From assembly GCA_903842455.1 (NCBI GenBank), contig CAIMLX010000256.1:18088-82087 (forward strand): 64,000 nt of DNA. The letters are read 5' to 3'. Below are positions 49,313-57,511 of this stretch, piece after piece. The stretch is from an uncultured Hyphomicrobiales bacterium. GTDB lineage: Bacteria; Pseudomonadota; Alphaproteobacteria; Rhizobiales; Devosiaceae. Numbering within the stretch: position 1 is the first letter of the stretch; each line of letters begins with the position of its first letter. Under the pieces are notes generated by a model. That model was given only the letters and a program-made list of their open reading frames with translations, was not told the DNA's origin and searched no databases. The position numbers and the translations under genes were made by a program.

Positions 49313-49397
49313 AGAAGTTGCCTGCCGCTGCCCCCAAGCCCTCAATAGTGCGGCGGGCGCTTCTCAAGGCCCTGACACTGGAAACAGTGTCGGGGCC
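49313..49397 (+). ncRNA. Candidate two-hairpin small RNA
   Basis: In the 339-bp gene-free gap between amn and the DUF1801 gene lie two strong adjacent hairpins. The first (49313-49364) pairs AGAAG..GCCTGCCGC with GCGGCGGGC..CTTCT around a C-rich 21-nt loop. The second (49368-49397) pairs GGCCCTGACACTG with CAGTGTCGGGGCC around a GAAA tetraloop. GAAA reads as a GNRA loop only on the plus strand. No T-run follows. The rest of the gap holds nothing I recognise. Confidence 0.42.
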
Positions 49398-49449
49398 AAT
49401 TGATTTCGGCGGCCTGCCTAGTTGGCTGGCGTGACGCGATGATGTCGGC

Positions 49450-49884
49450 TCACGGATAGTGGCGCCTTAGCTCGGCCACCGAAAAGTCGATGAGTTCGCG
49501 CAGCACGGCCGCGTCGATATCCTCCAGTTTCCTCACATAGAGGCATGCCTTGCCCATCCGGTGCCGCCCGAGCCGACCGAGCAGCTCGGGGGCGCGTTGG
49601 CTGCTCTCCGGGAAATAGACGCCCGTGAGGTAGATCGAGAACTCCGACTTCCGGGGCGAGAACGAGACGAGCGCGCTGTCGCCCTCCCGCCCGGTATCAT
49701 AGCGGTAGCGATAGCGGCCGAACCCGACGATCGAACTGCCCCACATCGCCGGCGGTTCGCCGGTGGCGGCGGACATGATCGCCACGAGCCGGTCGGCATC
49801 CGTCCGGCGAACCGGATCGAGCTCGTCGAGAAACGCCGACACCGCGTTGCTGCCGATGATCGGATGGCGGTCGAGATTTTCCAT
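49450..49884 (-). CDS. DUF1801 family protein
   Basis: 144 aa. The family core is present: AVSAFLDELDPVRRTDADRL, PPAMWGSSIVGFGRYRYRYD, and GRLGRHRMGKACLYVRKLED near the end. This is a YdhG-like fold with no known enzyme activity. GGGGG lies 8 bp upstream of the ATG. It stands alone, with the tRNA-Leu gene divergent from it. Confidence 0.86.
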   Translation of the reverse strand: MENLDRHPIIGSNAVSAFLDELDPVRRTDADRLVAIMSAATGEPPAMWGSSIVGFGRYRYRYDTGREGDSALVSFSPRKSEFSIYLTGVYFPESSQRAPELLGRLGRHRMGKACLYVRKLEDIDAAVLRELIDFSVAELRRHYP

Positions 49885-49996
49885 GGCGGCCCCCCTGGCT
49901 TGCGTCGCCCGCCATAATCCATACTCCTCACCGGCGATGCCAGGGTTATCCGATCATGGACAATCCGCGTCCGATCGTGTCACACGGTGCCGCCCT

Positions 49997-50082
49997 GCGG
50001 GCGTGATGGAATGGTAGACATACGGGACTTAAAATCCCGAGGGTGTACACCCGTGCGGGTTCGAGTCCCGCCGCCCGCACCA
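49997..50082 (+). tRNA. tRNA-Leu(UAA)
   Basis: 86 nt including an encoded CCA. Acceptor stem GCGGGCG pairs with CGCCCGC, the anticodon stem-loop CGGGA-CT-TAA-AA-TCCCG gives anticodon UAA, a long variable arm (GAGGGTGTACACCCGT region) marks a class II tRNA, and GGTTCGAGTCC forms the T arm. The tRNA for UUA codons, rare in such GC-rich genomes. Confidence 0.96.
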
Positions 50083-50241
50083 CTGCTCTCCGACGGGCCA
50101 AACGTACCGCTTGCGCCAATCTTTTGGCAAAGAGCCGCCACAGTGGGGGAACCGCCGCCGTTGCAACTCATTGAGTTTGCAACCGGCACCGACAGAGCGT
50201 CAGTCGTGCAGCCGTCACCCCAACCCATATGGAGTTGTGCG

Positions 50242-50868
50242 ATGAGCGCCTCTGATTTTCCCTCGCAATCGCTGACCGGCACTGAGGCGGAGGACCGTAT
50301 CCGCCGTGATGCCGCCGATCTCGCCGATACCGCCCGCCACGATCTTGCCGATGTGACCGACACGGTGAAGCAGGAGGCAGCCGCGCTCGGCGAGGAAGCC
50401 AAGTCGCAGCTCGCCGACGTCGCCGAGAAGGCCAAGGGCATGGCGGAGGACCAGAAGGAGGTCATCGTCAACCAGCTCGACGGCGTTTCCAGCTCGCTCG
50501 ACAAGGTCGCCGGCGAACTCGAGGAGAAGGGCGAAAGCACCGCCTACTACGTTCGCATGGTCGCCGATGGCGCGAGCAAGCTGACCTCGACGGTTCGCGA
50601 CAACAATGTCGATGACATCATGCACATGGCCGAGGATTTCGGCCGCAAGCAGCCGGTCGCCTTCATGGGCGCTGCGGCACTGCTCGGCTTCGTCGCCAGC
50701 CGGTTCATGGTGGCGAGCGCTTCGCGCCGCTCCGGCCAGGCGCCGGTAACCACCTCGCAGCAGTACCAGCCGCCGGTCGCCAACAACTCCTACGCCGCCG
50801 ACACCGTCAGCCCGAGCAGCACGCCCTCGTATAACCGCCCGGTGGGAGGCAATGATGTCGGCATCTGA
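50242..50868 (+). CDS. YqjD/ElaB-like (DUF883-type) membrane-associated stress protein
   Basis: 208 aa from ATG 50242; the track start lies in the tRNA. A long amphipathic helical part (LADTARHDLADVTDTVKQEA; SQLADVAEKAKGMAEDQKEV) is followed by one membrane helix (GRKQPVAFMGAAALLGFVAS) and a Pro/Ser-rich tail. The architecture fits YqjD/ElaB proteins, which bind the inner membrane and ribosomes in stationary phase. It starts a three-gene unit with YqjE-like and DUF3618 genes. Confidence 0.78.
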   Translation: MSASDFPSQSLTGTEAEDRIRRDAADLADTARHDLADVTDTVKQEAAALGEEAKSQLADVAEKAKGMAEDQKEVIVNQLDGVSSSLDKVAGELEEKGESTAYYVRMVADGASKLTSTVRDNNVDDIMHMAEDFGRKQPVAFMGAAALLGFVASRFMVASASRRSGQAPVTTSQQYQPPVANNSYAADTVSPSSTPSYNRPVGGNDVGI

Positions 50869-51271
50869 ACAGCCACGCTCGATCACTGATCTGGTCGGCG
50901 GGCTCGTCGGCGATATCTCCGGGCTGTTCCGCAAGGAAATCCAGCTCGCCAAGGCCGAAGTCTCCGAGAAGGTCGACCATGTCGTCGGCTCGTCGAAGGG
51001 CCTCGCCATCGGTGGCGTTCTCGCCATCGGTGCCGTGGGCGTCTTCCTCACCGCGATGGTCACCGGGCTCGGCTGGTTGCTGATGGCGATGGGCTTTTCC
51101 GAGCCTGCCGCGAGCTTCGTTTCGTCGCTGGTCGTGGCGCTCGTCGTCGGCGGTATCGCCTGGAGTTTCATCTCCGGCAGCCTCGCTGAGTTGAAGAAGG
51201 CCGACCTCAATCTGGACAAGACAACCCATTCCCTGGCGCGTGACGCCGAGGTCGTAAAGGAGAGCTTCTGA
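50855..51271 (+). CDS. Phage holin superfamily/YqjE-like protein (PF07332 type)
   Basis: 138 aa from ATG 50855 (MSASEQPRSI; the track has an extra Met). Amphipathic N-terminus (LVGDISGLFRKEIQLAKAEV) and two transmembrane helices (GLAIGGVLAIGAVGVFLTAM; FVSSLVVALVVGGIAWSFIS). Despite the holin name, this family is the chromosomal YqjE type and not phage lysis machinery. Its start lies inside the upstream gene and its stop touches the next start (ATGA overlap at 51268-51271). Confidence 0.83.
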   Translation: MSASEQPRSITDLVGGLVGDISGLFRKEIQLAKAEVSEKVDHVVGSSKGLAIGGVLAIGAVGVFLTAMVTGLGWLLMAMGFSEPAASFVSSLVVALVVGGIAWSFISGSLAELKKADLNLDKTTHSLARDAEVVKESF

Positions 51272-52233
51272 TGAGCACCTATTCCAAGGATTCCGCCGAG
51301 CTCGAGCGCGAGGTCGAGGCCCAGCGCCAGAAGGTCGAAAGCCGTATCGACGAGATCCGCGAGCGCCTGTCGCCCGGCCAGATCGTCGATGAGCTGCTGA
51401 GCTACACCAAGAACGGCGGCCAGAACTTTGCCGCCAATCTCGGCCAGACCGTGTCGAACAACCCGATGCCCGCCGCGCTGCTCGGTATCAGTCTCGTCTG
51501 GCTGATGTCGGGGCAGGGCCCGAAGCTCTCGGCTTCGCATCCCGAGCCGGCTCGTCCGCGCAACACCGACTACTCGCGCTTCAACGAATATCCCTACGCC
51601 TCCGTCTCGGGCGGCATGCGCCGGGTCGGCCACGCGGCCGATGACTCTGGCAAGTGGTACAGCCATTTCGAGGACAATTCGGGCAAGCGCTACAAGGCGG
51701 AATCCAACGAGCTTGGCCACCGTGCCAGCGAGTTCATGGACGATACCGGCCGCAAGTTTGGCGGCTTTATCGATGAGGCCGGCCACCGCGTCCGCGACTT
51801 CCAGGACGAGGCAGGCAACCGCTTCGAAGACGCCATGGGCTGGGCCTCGCACACGCTCCACGATGCCCAGCAGGGCGTCAGCCATGCCATCGACGAGGTG
51901 ACGCACCAGGCCCAGAAGCTGGGTGGGGAGGCGCAGCACCAGGTCGATCGCACCACCCGCATGGCCATGGACCTGTTCCGCGACCAGCCGCTGGTGGCCG
52001 GCGCGCTCGCCTTCGCCGCCGGCGCGGCGATCGGCGCGGCCCTGCCGCACACCGACCAGGAAGACCAGGCCATCGGCAAGGTCGCCGACAAGGTGAAGGG
52101 CAAGGCCGTCGAGGCCGCCTCCGAAGTCTACGAGGACGGCAAGGCCAAGGCCGCCGAGCTCTACGAAAAGGGCAAGGACGGCGCGGCGCAGGTCTATGAC
52201 GAAGTCCGTGGACAGGGCGTCGCCCAGCACTGA
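51271..52233 (+). CDS. DUF3618 family membrane protein with repetitive helical region
   Basis: 320 aa. N-terminal DUF3618 signature ELEREVEAQRQKVESRIDEI then RERLSPGQIVDELLSYTKNG, a short hydrophobic stretch (MPAALLGISLVWLMSG), and a long LEA-like helical region with repeated DEAG/DDTG units (GKWYSHFEDNSGKRYKAESN; GHRVRDFQDEAGNRFEDAMG). A second hydrophobic segment (PLVAGALAFAAGAAIGAAL) is near the end. Third gene of the envelope stress unit; probably a membrane-tethered chaperone-like protein (inference). Confidence 0.82.
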   Translation: MSTYSKDSAELEREVEAQRQKVESRIDEIRERLSPGQIVDELLSYTKNGGQNFAANLGQTVSNNPMPAALLGISLVWLMSGQGPKLSASHPEPARPRNTDYSRFNEYPYASVSGGMRRVGHAADDSGKWYSHFEDNSGKRYKAESNELGHRASEFMDDTGRKFGGFIDEAGHRVRDFQDEAGNRFEDAMGWASHTLHDAQQGVSHAIDEVTHQAQKLGGEAQHQVDRTTRMAMDLFRDQPLVAGALAFAAGAAIGAALPHTDQEDQAIGKVADKVKGKAVEAASEVYEDGKAKAAELYEKGKDGAAQVYDEVRGQGVAQH

Positions 52234-52347
52234 CCGTCACCGGCCAAGGCTGTTGATCACTATCGACCGGGTCGGCCACACGCCGGCCCGGTTTCTGCTT
52301 TTCATCGCACCGGGGGTACGCTCAAATCGGGCATCGAGGGAGACATC

Positions 52348-52635
52348 ATGCTGCTGAAGCTTGAAGTGCTGGAAGCGATCAGGCGCGGCGAGATCACGCT
52401 GCAGTTCCGGCGCTGGTCGCGGCCGACGGTGAAGCCGGGCGGCACGCTGAAGACGAAGGTCGGGCTGCTGCAGATCGGCCGGGTCGACGAGATGTCGCCG
52501 GACGACGTCAGCGATGCCGATGCCAAGGCGGCGGGCTTTGCCGACGTGCCGGCCTTCCGCAAGTGGCTGGCCACCATGAAGGAAGGCCCGATCTTCCAGC
52601 GTATCGAAGTCAGCTATCTCGGAGACGCCGCATGA
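52348..52635 (+). CDS. ASCH/PUA-like small protein
   Basis: 95 aa. VLEAIRRGEITLQFRRWSRP then TVKPGGTLKTKVGLLQIGRV looks like the RNA-binding-like ASCH fold start (ASCH domains begin with a GxKT..R pattern). No other domain. Its stop overlaps the next gene by 4 bp. The family call is moderate; the cellular role is unknown. Confidence 0.65.
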   Translation: MLLKLEVLEAIRRGEITLQFRRWSRPTVKPGGTLKTKVGLLQIGRVDEMSPDDVSDADAKAAGFADVPAFRKWLATMKEGPIFQRIEVSYLGDAA

Positions 52636-53126
52636 AGGGCCACTCGATCGCTCTGGCCGCCATCGCCCTTGGCATGGCCGCGCCTCTTGCCTCACCCGTC
52701 CTCGCCGAGGATGCGGCCTGCACCATCTGGACCGTCGGCATGGTCGAGGACGAGGGCGGCGAAGTGCTCACGGCGCAGGCCTGCTCCACCGATCGCCCTG
52801 ATGCGTATCTGGGGCTTAGCTGCTTTGCCGGCAGCGTTTTCGTCCGCTACGACCTCGGGCTCGGCGGCGAAGCGGAACCGGCGCTGGACGAGGTGACCGA
52901 CGTCACCTTCTCGACCGGCAGCGACGCCGTCACCCTGACCATGGCCTACCAGGCGATGGACGGCACCCATGCCGCCGATGCGACCCTCGACGACCCGCTG
53001 ATCCAGTTGCTCAAGGCCGGTGAAACCGTCACCGTCAAGGACGAGCCGGGCCGCTACCCGGTCAGGACCTTCTCGCTCGAGGGCTCGGCTGCGGCGCTGG
53101 GCGGGCTGGTCGCGGGGTGCAGCTGA
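52632..53126 (+). CDS. Secreted hypothetical protein
   Basis: 164 aa from ATG 52632. Sec signal peptide KGHSIALAAIALGMAAPLAS then PVLAEDAA with cleavage after VLA. The mature part has two or more Cys (CTIWTV, ACSTDR, LSCFAG) and looks beta-rich; it may be exported and disulfide-stabilised. I do not recognise the family. It is coupled to the ASCH-like gene by ATGA overlap. Confidence 0.72.
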   Translation: MKGHSIALAAIALGMAAPLASPVLAEDAACTIWTVGMVEDEGGEVLTAQACSTDRPDAYLGLSCFAGSVFVRYDLGLGGEAEPALDEVTDVTFSTGSDAVTLTMAYQAMDGTHAADATLDDPLIQLLKAGETVTVKDEPGRYPVRTFSLEGSAAALGGLVAGCS

Positions 53127-53191
53127 CGCCCCGCTCCGACCGGGTAACTTTGCGCACACCAACTCGTGTCGCCCTGAATTTCCTCGTCCCC

Positions 53192-53217
53192 GGAACGCTT
53201 TGCCCAAGTCGTGCATT
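53192..53217 (+). promoter_or_regulatory. EcfG-like general stress promoter of csbD
   Basis: GGAAC-N17-CATT lies 31 bp before the csbD start. The alphaproteobacterial general-stress sigma factor EcfG recognises GGAAC with a CGTT-like -10 about 16-17 bp away; the -10 here has one change. Confidence 0.5.
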
Positions 53218-53247
53218 TCCCTAGCACAACCAACAGGGAGACCTCAG

Positions 53248-53430
53248 ATGCACAAGGACGAAGTCAAAGGCGCCGCCAAGGAAGCCCGTGGTCACGTCAA
53301 GGACGCGATCGGCAAGGTGACCGGCGACGACAAGCTGCGCGTCGATGGTGCCGCCGACAAGGTCGAAGGCAACGTGCAGAAGAACGTTGGCAAGCTGAAG
53401 GACGACGCGGCCGACGCGCTGAAGAAATAA
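53248..53430 (+). CDS. CsbD family stress protein
   Basis: 60 aa: MHKDEVKGAAKEARGHVKDA then IGKVTGDDKLRVDGAADKVE. Small, charged, helical protein of the CsbD (general stress) family. In alphaproteobacteria these genes are frequently in the EcfG regulon; the GGAAC...CATT pair upstream fits this. Confidence 0.9.
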   Translation: MHKDEVKGAAKEARGHVKDAIGKVTGDDKLRVDGAADKVEGNVQKNVGKLKDDAADALKK

Positions 53431-53563
53431 CCAAAGCCGCGCTCCGCGCGGCACCGCGATTGCCTCGCCGGCGTGGGAACCGGGCTGGTGAGGGCACAAC
53501 GCCCGGATCGGCACGGAGACCACGCCGATCCAGCAAAACGCGGAAGCGCTGCAGCGCCATCTG

Positions 53564-53589
53564 AAAGGCCGCCCAACGGGCGGCCTTTT
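53564..53589 (+). terminator. Rho-independent terminator
   Basis: AAAGGCCGCCC and GGGCGGCCTTTT with a short loop. It lies 134 bp after csbD and 36 bp before the DUF1304 gene, and ends the csbD transcript. Confidence 0.85.
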
Positions 53590-53624
53590 GCTATGCTCGG
53601 TGCTCCAGCAGCGGGAGTCGGCAG

Positions 53625-53975
53625 ATGATCGGCAGCATCCTTGCGGGCGTCGTTGCCCTCATCCACCTCTACATCCTCGTGCTCGAGATGGTCCTGTGGG
53701 ACAGGCCGCAGGGCATGAAGGCTTTCGGCACCACGCCCGAGTTCGCCGCGCAGACGAAGGTGCTTGCCGCCAACCAGGGCCTCTACAACGGCTTCCTCGC
53801 GGCGGGCCTGATCTGGGGCATCGGGCTGGGTGAAGCGGGCGATCCGATCAAGCTGTTCTTCCTCGGCTGCGTCGCCGTCGCCGGGCTCTACGGTGCTGCC
53901 ACCGCCGGCCGCAAGATCCTGTTCGTGCAGACCATTCCCGCGGCCATCGCGATGATCGGCGTGTGGTTTGCCTGA
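53625..53975 (+). CDS. DUF1304 family membrane protein
   Basis: 116 aa, four transmembrane helices (ILAGVVALIHLYILVLEMVL; GFLAAGLIWGIGLGEAG; LFFLGCVAVAGLYGAAT; IPAAIAMIGVWFA). The motif EMVLWDRPQG then FGTTPEFAAQTKVLAANQGL YNGFLA is diagnostic of DUF1304. Ribosome site GGGAG upstream. Function unknown. Confidence 0.88.
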   Translation: MIGSILAGVVALIHLYILVLEMVLWDRPQGMKAFGTTPEFAAQTKVLAANQGLYNGFLAAGLIWGIGLGEAGDPIKLFFLGCVAVAGLYGAATAGRKILFVQTIPAAIAMIGVWFA

Positions 53976-54080
53976 GGGTTGTTCACAGGTCGGCAACCCT
54001 GTGCCCAAGCAGTTTGCCGTAGCACTGCGTAACGGCTAACGTCAGGGTACGCGGGCGGCGTGACTTGGGGTGAACTACCG

Positions 54081-55064
54081 ATGTGGGATTTCTCCATCGG
54101 GCAGGCTTTGACGCTGATGGGGCGCACCATGCCCTTCATCGTGCTCCGCGTGCTCGTCTATGCCGGCATTGCCATCGCATACGTTCTCGTTACCGGTGTC
54201 GGAGCCGGGGTCGGCTGGGGCATCGGGGCCTTCGGCGACGAGGAGTTCCGCGCCGGTTCCACCATCTGGGGCGGCGGCATCGGCTTCGCGCTGACGGCCG
54301 GGGTGCTCTACTTCGCCCGCGAGTACATCCTCTACATCGTCAAGGCCGGCCACATCGCCGTGCTGGTGAAGCTGATCGACGGAGAGGCCGTGCCCGATGG
54401 GCAGAACCAGGTCACCTACGCCACCACCATCGTGAAGGACCGCTTCATCGAGGCCAACGTGCTGTTCGCCATCGACCAGCTGGTCAAGGGTGTGCTCAAC
54501 GCCATTGTCGGCCTCGTGCAGGGAGTGGCCTCGTTCCTGCCGATTCCCGGCCTCACCAATCTGGTGCAGGTGGTCCGCGCCTTCCTCAAGATCGCCGTCG
54601 GCCTCGTCGACGAAGTGATCCTCGCCCACGCCATCCGCACCAATGCCACCAACCCCTGGGCCTCGGCGCAGACGGCACTGGTGCTCTACGCGCAGAACTA
54701 CCCCACCATGCTGAAGAACGCGGCCTGGCTCACCGTCATCACCTATGGCCTCGCCTTTATCGTGTTCCTCGTCATGCTGGCCCCCGCGGCGGCGATCGTG
54801 TGGCTGATGCCGGGCGGCTGGTCGGCGGCGGGCGTGGTGTTCGCGCTGATCTTCGCCTGGGCGGTGAAGGCGGCGCTGATCGAGCCCTTCGCCATCGCCT
54901 GCCTGTTGCAGGTGTTCTTCCGCACCACCGCCGGCCAGCGGCCCGACCCCGAGTGGGACGCGCGGATTTCCGGCGTGTCGAAAAAGTTCACCGAGCTCAA
55001 GGACAAGGCCGGCCAGTGGATGGGCGGCCGCGCGACAGCGGGGGGGATGGACCCGGCGCGCTGA
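54081..55064 (+). CDS. Polytopic membrane protein of unknown family
   Basis: 327 aa from ATG 54081, which has GGGGTGA 7 bp upstream; the track uses GTG 54060. About six hydrophobic segments (MPFIVLRVLVYAGIAIAYVL; WGGGIGFALTAGVLYFAREY; AWLTVITYGLAFIVFLVMLA). Near the C-terminus a basic soluble segment (WDARISGVSKKFTELKDKAG). No known transport signature found. A small hypothetical gene follows 11 bp later and is likely co-transcribed. Confidence 0.75.
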   Translation: MWDFSIGQALTLMGRTMPFIVLRVLVYAGIAIAYVLVTGVGAGVGWGIGAFGDEEFRAGSTIWGGGIGFALTAGVLYFAREYILYIVKAGHIAVLVKLIDGEAVPDGQNQVTYATTIVKDRFIEANVLFAIDQLVKGVLNAIVGLVQGVASFLPIPGLTNLVQVVRAFLKIAVGLVDEVILAHAIRTNATNPWASAQTALVLYAQNYPTMLKNAAWLTVITYGLAFIVFLVMLAPAAAIVWLMPGGWSAAGVVFALIFAWAVKAALIEPFAIACLLQVFFRTTAGQRPDPEWDARISGVSKKFTELKDKAGQWMGGRATAGGMDPAR

Positions 55065-55075
55065 GGCGCAGAGCC

Positions 55076-55381
55076 ATGAAACAGGTCATCTTCCAGCTCG
55101 ACTACGGCATGGTCAGCCACGGCCTCGCGCCGCTCTACGTCGATGGAGTCGCCACCGAACTTCGGTTCTGGGGCTTCTCCAACGACATCCTCCGCCGCCT
55201 CGCCCGCCTCAACGAGCTCTACGACCGCCAGGTCAACTGGGACAACCCATCCGACCGCACCTGGCGCATCTCCGACCGCGACCGCAACGAGTTCAACGCA
55301 CTGCTCCCTTTCGTGATCTCGGAGCTGCAGGTGGCCATCGGCCACAAGTGGCAGATCGTGGTGGAGACGCGGGCGTTGTGA
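55076..55381 (+). CDS. Conserved hypothetical protein
   Basis: 101 aa. MKQVIFQLDYGMVSHGLAPL then YVDGVATELRFWGFSNDILR and LLPFVISELQVAIGHKWQIV. The ORF in the track is fused upstream; ATG 55076 has AGGCGCAGAG in front. Soluble, mixed alpha/beta. No family recognised. It follows the membrane protein gene closely. Confidence 0.65.
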   Translation: MKQVIFQLDYGMVSHGLAPLYVDGVATELRFWGFSNDILRRLARLNELYDRQVNWDNPSDRTWRISDRDRNEFNALLPFVISELQVAIGHKWQIVVETRAL

Positions 55382-55425
55382 GGGGCGGTCAAGGTAGGGT
55401 TCGGCCCCCCCCCGGCGCTGGTGGC

Positions 55426-55815
55426 TCACTTGCCCCAGAAGGCGTCTTCCTGCTCGGGGTTCGAGGAGAAGAGCCAGACCTCGACAATCTTGCCGTCGGC
55501 AATACGCAGGAGGTCGATGCCGGGCTGGTCGAGCTTGATGCCGTCCCGCTGGGCTGCGAACTCGATCTCGATGGCCACGAGATCGCCGTTGGCGAGAAAG
55601 CGATGGGCGTGAGTGATGGCGAACGTTCCGCCCGACGCCGCCATCATGCCTCCGAACATCTCGCCGAACTCTGCAATGCCGTTCTTGACACCCGAGAACT
55701 GGTTGTCGCCAGGCTGATGCCAGACGACCTGGGGTGAGATCAGGCTGCCAAGGACCGCCTGGTCGCCGCTCTGGACAGCTTTGATGTAGCTCTTTGCGAT
55801 GTCGATTTCTGTCAT
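55426..55815 (-). CDS. NTF2-like (SnoaL-type) protein
   Basis: 129 aa, cone-shaped NTF2 fold: IDIAKSYIKAVQSGDQAVLG then SLISPQVVWHQPGDNQFSGV, and IDLLRIADGKIVEVWLFSSN. The family includes isomerases, cyclases and many ligand-binding proteins. It is divergent from an AraC-type regulator, which is its likely controller. Confidence 0.87.
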   Translation of the reverse strand: MTEIDIAKSYIKAVQSGDQAVLGSLISPQVVWHQPGDNQFSGVKNGIAEFGEMFGGMMAASGGTFAITHAHRFLANGDLVAIEIEFAAQRDGIKLDQPGIDLLRIADGKIVEVWLFSSNPEQEDAFWGK

Positions 55816-55918
55816 GTCTATCTCTCTGGTTGCCGATGGCGGGACTGTCGCACTGACTGCGATGCAGTGCGTGAGAGTGGTAATAATGGTCCGGACCTCA
55901 CTCTGTCGTGGTGGTTTG

Positions 55919-55939
55919 GTGCCGATTTATGATAATAAT
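55919..55939. promoter_or_regulatory. Palindrome in the NTF2-AraC divergent promoter
   Basis: CCGATT-N9-AATCGG, a perfect 6-bp inverted repeat with an AT-rich centre, lies about 30 bp before the AraC-type start. It is a candidate operator for that regulator. Confidence 0.4.
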
Positions 55940-55967
55940 CGGACATCATGACAGCTAGGGAGCAGGA

Positions 55968-56858
55968 ATGGCTGGGGCTCGGGCCAAGGTTGGCAAGATC
56001 GAGTACCGTCCGCGCGGACGCGGGCTCGACGTTGAGGTGTTCCTGTTTTCCGACCTGCGCGGGCGGGTCTCCCGCGCAGACCTGCTGGCGCTGTACCACT
56101 ACTCGTTCCACACGCTGATTTGCGTGACCGAGGGCGAGGTTACCCAGCTGGTGGACTTCCAGTCGGTCGCCTGCTCAGCAGGGTCGCTGCTGGTGCTCCG
56201 CCCCGGCCAGGTCCACAGTTTTGGTCGTGACGAAGGTTGGGACGGGTGGATGGTCCTGTTCCGGGCAGACTTCCTGCCCTCGGAGACGCAGACGACCGCC
56301 GACCTGTTGCCGGGCCTCGGGCTCGACCGGTTGCCGGATCATCTGTCGCTGTCGACGGGTGACTTCGAGGCGATCAGCGAGGTCATCGCCAGAATGCGAC
56401 AGGACGCCGAAAGCGATGCTTCTCCCAAGGACGTTCATGCGCTTCTGCGTTACCAGCTTTGCGCCCTGCTGGTTCGCCTTACCATCCTGCAGGATCAACA
56501 TGTTGGCCCGACTGTCGGACGAACCCCGGGACTGCAGCGATTCGCCAGTTTCCGGGCACTCGTCGAACAGAACTACGCTGGTTGGCATCAGGTCGCTGAG
56601 TATGCAGATGCGCTGGCCTGCACCGAAAAGAGCCTGACGCGGGCAGCGCTGGAAGCGACCGGTAAGAGCGCCAAGAGCATCATTGCAGATCGCATTGCGC
56701 TCGAAGCCAAGCGGCTTCTGGCGCATACCGACGGCCCCATCTTCCTCATCGCCGAGCGACTGGGGTTCGGAGAGGCAACCAACTTCACCAAGTTCTTCAA
56801 ACGCGAGACGGGCCGAACGCCGCTCGGATTCCGAGAGGAACACAAGTTGGCCAAGTGA
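55968..56858 (+). CDS. AraC family transcriptional regulator
   Basis: 296 aa. N-terminal cupin-like effector domain (LICVTEGEVTQLVDFQSVAC; GSLLVLRPGQVHSFGRDEGW) and a C-terminal two-HTH AraC domain (YADALACTEKSLTRAALEAT; FLIAERLGFGEATNFTKFFK then RETGRTPLGFREEH). Divergent from the NTF2-like gene, so probably a one-target local activator. The effector is unknown. Confidence 0.92.
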   Translation: MAGARAKVGKIEYRPRGRGLDVEVFLFSDLRGRVSRADLLALYHYSFHTLICVTEGEVTQLVDFQSVACSAGSLLVLRPGQVHSFGRDEGWDGWMVLFRADFLPSETQTTADLLPGLGLDRLPDHLSLSTGDFEAISEVIARMRQDAESDASPKDVHALLRYQLCALLVRLTILQDQHVGPTVGRTPGLQRFASFRALVEQNYAGWHQVAEYADALACTEKSLTRAALEATGKSAKSIIADRIALEAKRLLAHTDGPIFLIAERLGFGEATNFTKFFKRETGRTPLGFREEHKLAK

Positions 56859-56931
56859 GGCAAACGGCGGCTTGTGGCGCGCACAGCGGACCTCGTAGCA
56901 GCGCCAATCAGCGTCAATGCCTGTGCAGCCC

Positions 56932-57459
56932 CTACCCAAACGAATAGTGCAACCGCGCCCCGCCGCTCCCCAGCGCGTGCGCCGATAGCAGCTTCAGCCC
57001 TAGGGAAAAGCCGGTCGGCGGGAACAGCGGGGTGCCGCCGCCGATCAACTGGCTGATGACGTATGCCTCGAGCTCGTCCAGCGCGCCGCGTTCGATGAAG
57101 GCCATCTGCAGCTTGCCGCCGCCCAGCATCCACACGTCGCCATCGTCGAGCGCGCGGAGTTCGGCGATCAGCGCATCGACATCCGCGCGTGTCTCGAGCG
57201 CGCCGATCGGGTCGGGCAGGGGGCGTGAGGTGACGACGATGGCGCGTTGCCCGGCGTAGGGCCAGTTTATCCCCTCGCGCACCAGCCAGTCGTATGTTGC
57301 CCGTCCCATCACCACGGTGCGGATGCGCTTGATGAACAGGTTGTAGTCGAATTCGCCGAGCTCGAGGTCCTTGCGCTCGGTCAGCCAGTTGAGCCCCTCG
57401 TGCGGGTCGGCAATGAAGCCGTCGAGGCTGGCGGCGATATACCCAACAATTCTGGCCAT
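56932..57459 (-). CDS. Dihydrofolate reductase family protein (RibD-C type)
   Basis: 175 aa. MARIVGYIAASLDGFIADPH, VVMGRATYDWL, VWMLGGGKLQMAFIERG and EAYVISQLIGGGTPLFP are the core of the RibD C-terminal/DHFR-like family. It probably binds NADPH, but these proteins seldom reduce folate. It is divergent from a TetR-type regulator with a palindromic operator between them, so TetR is its likely repressor. Confidence 0.88.
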   Translation of the reverse strand: MARIVGYIAASLDGFIADPHEGLNWLTERKDLELGEFDYNLFIKRIRTVVMGRATYDWLVREGINWPYAGQRAIVVTSRPLPDPIGALETRADVDALIAELRALDDGDVWMLGGGKLQMAFIERGALDELEAYVISQLIGGGTPLFPPTGFSLGLKLLSAHALGSGGARLHYSFG

Positions 57460-57493
57460 TCGGAATCTCCTGAGCTAGGATGATCAGAATATA

Positions 57494-57511
57494 TAAATGA
57501 ACGTTCATTTA
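57494..57511. promoter_or_regulatory. Perfect 18-bp palindromic operator
   Basis: TAAATGAACGTTCATTTA is fully self-complementary and ends 2 bp before the TetR start. The AT-rich half sites around ACGT are typical of TetR family operators, and the site lies in the 54-bp gap to the divergent reductase gene. Confidence 0.78.

Noticed and set aside
50130-50241. EcfG-like GGAAC upstream of the YqjD-like gene
   Set aside because: No GTT-like -10 lies at 16-18 bp, so the match is incomplete.
50855-51271. Prophage holin
   Set aside because: No phage genes nearby; this is the chromosomal YqjE-like family that shares the domain name.
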